Of a DNA stretch of 43,821 bases, positions 40,919 to 43,821 are shown piece by piece. Numbering within the stretch: the first letter of the stretch is position 1; every line of letters starts with the position of its first letter. The stretch lies in contig CAMKOU010000002.1 of the NCBI GenBank assembly GCA_946414505.1, positions 1 through 43,821 of the forward strand, read 5' to 3'. Under the pieces are notes generated by a model. That model made no database searches. It was not told where the DNA came from and worked only from the letters and a program-made list of their open reading frames with translations. The translations under genes and the position numbers were made by a program. This DNA comes from an uncultured Clostridia bacterium (GTDB lineage Bacteria > Bacillota > Clostridia > Oscillospirales > Acutalibacteraceae).

Positions 40919-42370
40919 TTAAACGCCGAAATACTCGTTAGCAGCCTGATTGTAGAGATAAATAGCCATATAGAACTGGTTGCTGGGCTCATCAGTGAGT
41001 TTCTGCTTAACCTGAGCAATTATGGATGTCTTATACTCTGCATTATTGCTGTATTTCAAGGTATATACTTTGTCCAGATAGGGAGAAGGAATACCTTCAA
41101 TAACAACCTGCTGTACACTACCGGAAGTGTTCGCATTTGTAAAGGCAGCTTCTTCGCCGTCAACAGTTACGGATGCTGATGCAAACTTGGTATTGTTAGT
41201 CTTTCTATACTGAACCTTCAAGGAAGTAGCAGCAAGATACTCGCCGGTGCCTCTGTAATAAGTCAAACCGAGAGCGGAAACATCGGGGTGAGCGGTGCTG
41301 ATTTCTGCAGGCAAAACAATATCGGAAGCAGAAACGGTGGGGGCAGTATAGTCAATTCTGGCATCAGCAGGATTCTCTGTGTTGTAAGAGAACTGGGTCT
41401 GGGCTTTCGCGCCAAAATTCAAAAGTGTTTTGTAGAGGTTAGCAAGCTTTGTGTTAGTGGTGGTGGGAAGCTTGTCAACTACATACTGTTCAATAGAATA
41501 AGTATCCCTCGCAATTACCTGGCCATTCTGGAGGATTTCACAGGTAATGGGCTCTGTGAACATAGGAGAATAAAGGTGATAGTAGTGCTGAGATACTCTG
41601 GCATTTGCAGACTCAAGAGCGGTGTAATCAATTGTTACATTTTCATCAGTCAGTCTTTCGGGACCACTGAATCTTACCTGAAGGGTAGCGGGATCATAGC
41701 CGGTAGGTGCTTTCCAGAAACGATAAAGCAGGCTTACTTCGCCGGCAAGATACGAGCTGTAACCATACAGGAAAGTGTTGAAATCAACGAGCTCTTCTTC
41801 GATTTCGGGATAAACAACAGCGTCCGCAGCAGTGGTCATCTTGGTGCTGTCAGCAGTGCCGTCTGCAACGAGATCAACGTCGGTAGCAGCGGTGGTGCTA
41901 GAAGCAGCGGTGTTACCGGTCAAGTAATCAACGCTGAGGTTAACGGTGGTGTTGCCGCTGCCGATTACGTTGAATACGACCTTAACCAGTGTCTTCTTGG
42001 TGCTGAAATCAACAGGGGTGTAGCCGGAAGCGTTAAAGGTAACGTGATCGCTCAGGCCGGTGTTGATGCTGGTTTGGAGGCTGGTCAGGTTGGGAAGTAC
42101 ATCCTGGTTGGCGATCTGCAACACAGTAGGATCATAGAAAACCTTACCCTGAATGTTGACGATGCCATAGGTGGTGGTCAAATCGTAGCAAACAGTGACC
42201 TGCTCGGTAGTACCCGGAACATATTCAACTGTGCCGTTCGCACCGATGTTGGAGGTGAATGTGACAGTGTTGGTCTCCGTTGCACTTGCGACGCTGATGC
42301 CCATGGTAGCCATACCCAGGACCATCATCAACGCGAGTACGATGGAAACGGTTCTTTTCATTGCTCTCAT
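40919..42370 (-). CDS. Secreted cohesin-like protein
   Basis: The 483-residue protein has a signal peptide (VSIVLALMMVLGMATMGISVASA). Residues about 34-165 look like a cohesin-type beta sandwich (QVTVCYDLTTTYGIVNIQGKVFYDPTVLQI, then KTLVKVVFNVIGSGNTTV). A Thr/Ala linker leads to a second region with ANLYKTLLNFGAKAQTQFSYNTENPAD, a motif I associate with secreted proteins of gut Clostridia. The C-terminus is MAIYLYNQAANEYFGV. The ATG at 42370 follows GAGGAG. It ends 54 bp before the peptide start on the same strand, so co-transcription with the peptide is possible. A real cohesin would pair with dockerins such as the one at 33557. Confidence 0.72.
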   Translation of the reverse strand: MRAMKRTVSIVLALMMVLGMATMGISVASATETNTVTFTSNIGANGTVEYVPGTTEQVTVCYDLTTTYGIVNIQGKVFYDPTVLQIANQDVLPNLTSLQTSINTGLSDHVTFNASGYTPVDFSTKKTLVKVVFNVIGSGNTTVNLSVDYLTGNTAASSTTAATDVDLVADGTADSTKMTTAADAVVYPEIEEELVDFNTFLYGYSSYLAGEVSLLYRFWKAPTGYDPATLQVRFSGPERLTDENVTIDYTALESANARVSQHYYHLYSPMFTEPITCEILQNGQVIARDTYSIEQYVVDKLPTTTNTKLANLYKTLLNFGAKAQTQFSYNTENPADARIDYTAPTVSASDIVLPAEISTAHPDVSALGLTYYRGTGEYLAATSLKVQYRKTNNTKFASASVTVDGEEAAFTNANTSGSVQQVVIEGIPSPYLDKVYTLKYSNNAEYKTSIIAQVKQKLTDEPSNQFYMAIYLYNQAANEYFGV

Positions 42371-42436
42371 GTTAATTGCTCCTCTTCTAAAAAGTATTTT
42401 TCCGATTTAAGGCATAAAGCCTTTCTATCTAGCACA

Positions 42437-42465
42437 ATTATACCACAGACAAACAAATCTCGCAA
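42437..42465 (-). promoter_or_regulatory. Promoter of the cohesin-like gene
   Basis: TTGCGA (42460-42465), 17 bp, TATAAT (42437-42442) on the minus strand, 67 bp before the start. Confidence 0.75.
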
Positions 42466-42469
42466 TTAA

Positions 42470-42843
42470 AAAATTGAATTATATTTGTAAAAAAATTCTG
42501 CTGGGTTTTGTCATTTTTAACGGAACAATTAGCAAGCTGCACAATTATTTTGTGTTATTATGTTAACCTTGCATAATTTATCGCATTTTGCTTTTTCGGC
42601 GTGGTATTTCACCCGAAATCACCATATCGCCCAATAAAGCTGTGCCTGCCGCGGTTTTTTGCTCTTTAGAGCCGCGCGTCAATTTCTTTTGTAAAAAAGC
42701 AGATTTATTATAGCACTTTTCTTTCAATTATGCTATACTAATTTTGTGGTATTTTTCTTCCAAATTATAATTATTTTTTAGAAATATAGTCATATTTTAA
42801 CATTTTACTATATTACAGCAACTTTATACAAGGAGAGGATCAC
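42470..42843. other. AT-rich intergenic region before the DUF6062-like gene
   Basis: No ORF or array is visible. There are several -10-like sequences (TATACT near 42732, TATAAT on the minus strand near 42706) without clear -35 partners, and a GC-rich imperfect stem (GCCGCGG...AGAGCCGCGCG, about 42650-42680). The promoter of the downstream gene is probably here but I cannot fix it. Confidence 0.4.
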
Positions 42844-43545
42844 ATGAAGGAAACCATCGTCACCATCCCCATCAACGATCTGTTTGCCCCGCGCGACGGC
42901 TGTCCGCTGTGCCGCATGGAGCATATGCTGGAGGAGCAATACTGTCAATACATTACGGGCGACGCCATGATGGAGCCGAGCGTGCGCGTGATCACCAACA
43001 AAAAAGGCTTTTGTCACCGCCACTATTCGCGCATGACGCAAGTGGGACAAAAGCTGCCGAATGCGCTGCTTTTGGAAACGCATTTGGAGGAAACGCTCGA
43101 AAAGCTGCTGCCGAAAAAAGCCGGGAAGCCCGACAAAAAGCAGCTGGAAGCCCTGCGCGAGATGCTGGACGCGTGCTATGTGTGCGAGCTGGTGAAGGGC
43201 GATATGCTGCATTTGCTGGCAACCGTGTTTGCGGAATGGGCAAAGGGCAACGAATTTCGCCAAACCTTTTTGGAGCAGCCGTTCATCTGCCTGCACCACT
43301 ATCACCTGATGATGACGGCGGCAATGGCCAAAGGCGGCGTGCCGTCGAAGCTGCTGCCGGCGTTCCACGCTGATGTGCTGCAGCTGGTGCGCGGCTATTT
43401 GGAGTCGCTGAAAAAGGACACCGACCACTTCGTCACCATGTTCGACTACCGCAGCAAGGGGCAGGAATGGGGCGCCTCGGTGGATGTGATCGAGCGCGAT
43501 ATCGCATTTTTGACAAAGGAAAAGCCGGAGGCAGGCGATCCGTAG
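42844..43545 (+). CDS. DUF6062-like conserved protein
   Basis: The 233-residue soluble protein has CPLCRMEHML near the N-terminus, GFCHRHYSRM, CYVCELV in the middle and FICLHHYHLMM toward the end: two CxxC plus C-H-x-H type sets, fitting one or two metal sites. The pattern matches what I recall of DUF6062 in Clostridia; no function is known to me. AAGGAGAGG precedes the ATG. The stop TAG forms the first base of a heptamer array. Confidence 0.8.
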   Translation: MKETIVTIPINDLFAPRDGCPLCRMEHMLEEQYCQYITGDAMMEPSVRVITNKKGFCHRHYSRMTQVGQKLPNALLLETHLEETLEKLLPKKAGKPDKKQLEALREMLDACYVCELVKGDMLHLLATVFAEWAKGNEFRQTFLEQPFICLHHYHLMMTAAMAKGGVPSKLLPAFHADVLQLVRGYLESLKKDTDHFVTMFDYRSKGQEWGASVDVIERDIAFLTKEKPEAGDP

Positions 43546-43610
43546 GCAGCAGTCAGCTGTCAGTAGTCAGTCGTCAGTTGCCAGTCGCAGTCGGCAGTTG
43601 CCGGTCGTCC
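43545..43610. repeat. Heptamer-array repeat element 6 (left arm)
   Basis: About nine units of GTCAGYY type (GGCAGCA, GTCAGCT, GTCAGTA, GTCAGTC, GTCAGTT, GCCAGTC, a 6-bp GCAGTC, GGCAGTT, GCCGGTC) begin on the G of the DUF6062-like stop codon. No matching inverted arm was found before the window end, so this copy is partial or has lost its second arm. Confidence 0.85.
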
Positions 43611-43650
43611 CTAAGTTAAGGATAACAGGATCGTTTTCTCTATGGTGTAT

Positions 43651-43705
43651 GGGGCTGGCTCAAAACTCAAATAGAGAGTAAAAGAGCCAAGCCCCCGTTT
43701 TTGTT
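43651..43705 (+). terminator. Terminator-like hairpin near the window end
   Basis: GGGGCTGGCTC and GAGCCAAGCCCC pair imperfectly around a loop of about 22 bases, followed by GTTTTTGTT. It could end the DUF6062-like transcript after the array. Confidence 0.6.
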
Positions 43706-43793
43706 ACAAAACTAAGAAATCATTTACGCACAGTCGCATGATGGGCAGAAAGCCTTCCCCCTCGGAGGCAATGTCAACAACTTAAAGAAAAGC

Positions 43794-43821
43794 TGTCATT
43801 TCGAGCGGTGCCCAAAGGGCA
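43794..43821. repeat. Second TGTCATTTCGA repeat end, cut by window edge
   Basis: The first 19 bases, TGTCATTTCGAGCGGTGCC, are identical to the reverse complement of the right end of the element at 37961-38103. The rest lies outside the window. Confidence 0.85.

Overview
The window looks like chromosome of a spore-forming, anaerobic gut-type Clostridia member (Oscillospiraceae/Ruminococcaceae-like), judged from gene content and not from any search. Housekeeping genes are GC-rich. Sporulation genes are present (spmA, spmB, spoVAE with a forespore-type promoter), as are ECF-type vitamin transporters under THF and FMN riboswitches, a SAM-I riboswitch on metK, dockerin-type and cohesin-like secreted proteins, PyrK/PyrD, and an eukaryotic-like Ser/Thr kinase with secreted-domain partners. 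No rRNA, tRNA or CRISPR array was seen.

Layout. 1-6.8 kb: 3' part of rny, folT with a THF riboswitch, ribU with an FMN riboswitch, a compact locus that looks like a type I toxin-antitoxin, metK with a SAM-I riboswitch, a cupin, an Sfp-type transferase and an AbrB-like regulator. 6.9-13.4 kb: spmA and spmB split by a repeat element, a DUF6512-like membrane protein, rlmB, a large protein that looks like a P-type ATPase stripped of its catalytic motifs, and rpe. 13.4-17.8 kb: a signalling cluster of a membrane Ser/Thr kinase, a lipoprotein and two single-pass proteins. 18.1-22.6 kb: an MMPL exporter and an xxxLxxG heptad-repeat partner. 22.8-27.4 kb: an aquaporin-like channel with a TAPR tail, a GH25 lysozyme, a YwlG-type protein, pyrD and pyrK. 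27.5-33.4 kb: a Gld-like ABC transporter operon with DUF4340 and transglutaminase-like proteins, reading on into pyrK-pyrD. 33.5-43.8 kb: a dockerin protein, spoVAE, metG, a GIY-YIG gene wedged before tatD, a radical SAM/SPASM enzyme with a Cys-rich precursor peptide and a cohesin-like secreted protein, and a DUF6062-like protein.

The most unusual material is of three kinds. First, a family of intergenic elements made of inverted arrays of 7-bp units (RRCTGAC, AATGCGT or AGTGCAT types) around a hairpin-rich core; five of the arrays start in or within a few bases of a stop codon, and one element splits spmA from spmB. Second, a TGTCATTTCGA-ended palindromic repeat sits directly before an AT-rich GIY-YIG nuclease gene inserted between metG and tatD, with another repeat end at the window edge; this could be a nuclease-associated mobile repeat. 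Third, a 41-residue four-cysteine peptide, missing from the ORF track, lies beside a radical SAM/SPASM enzyme and is a candidate RiPP system. The pseudo-P-type ATPase and the type I toxin-antitoxin locus also deserve attention.
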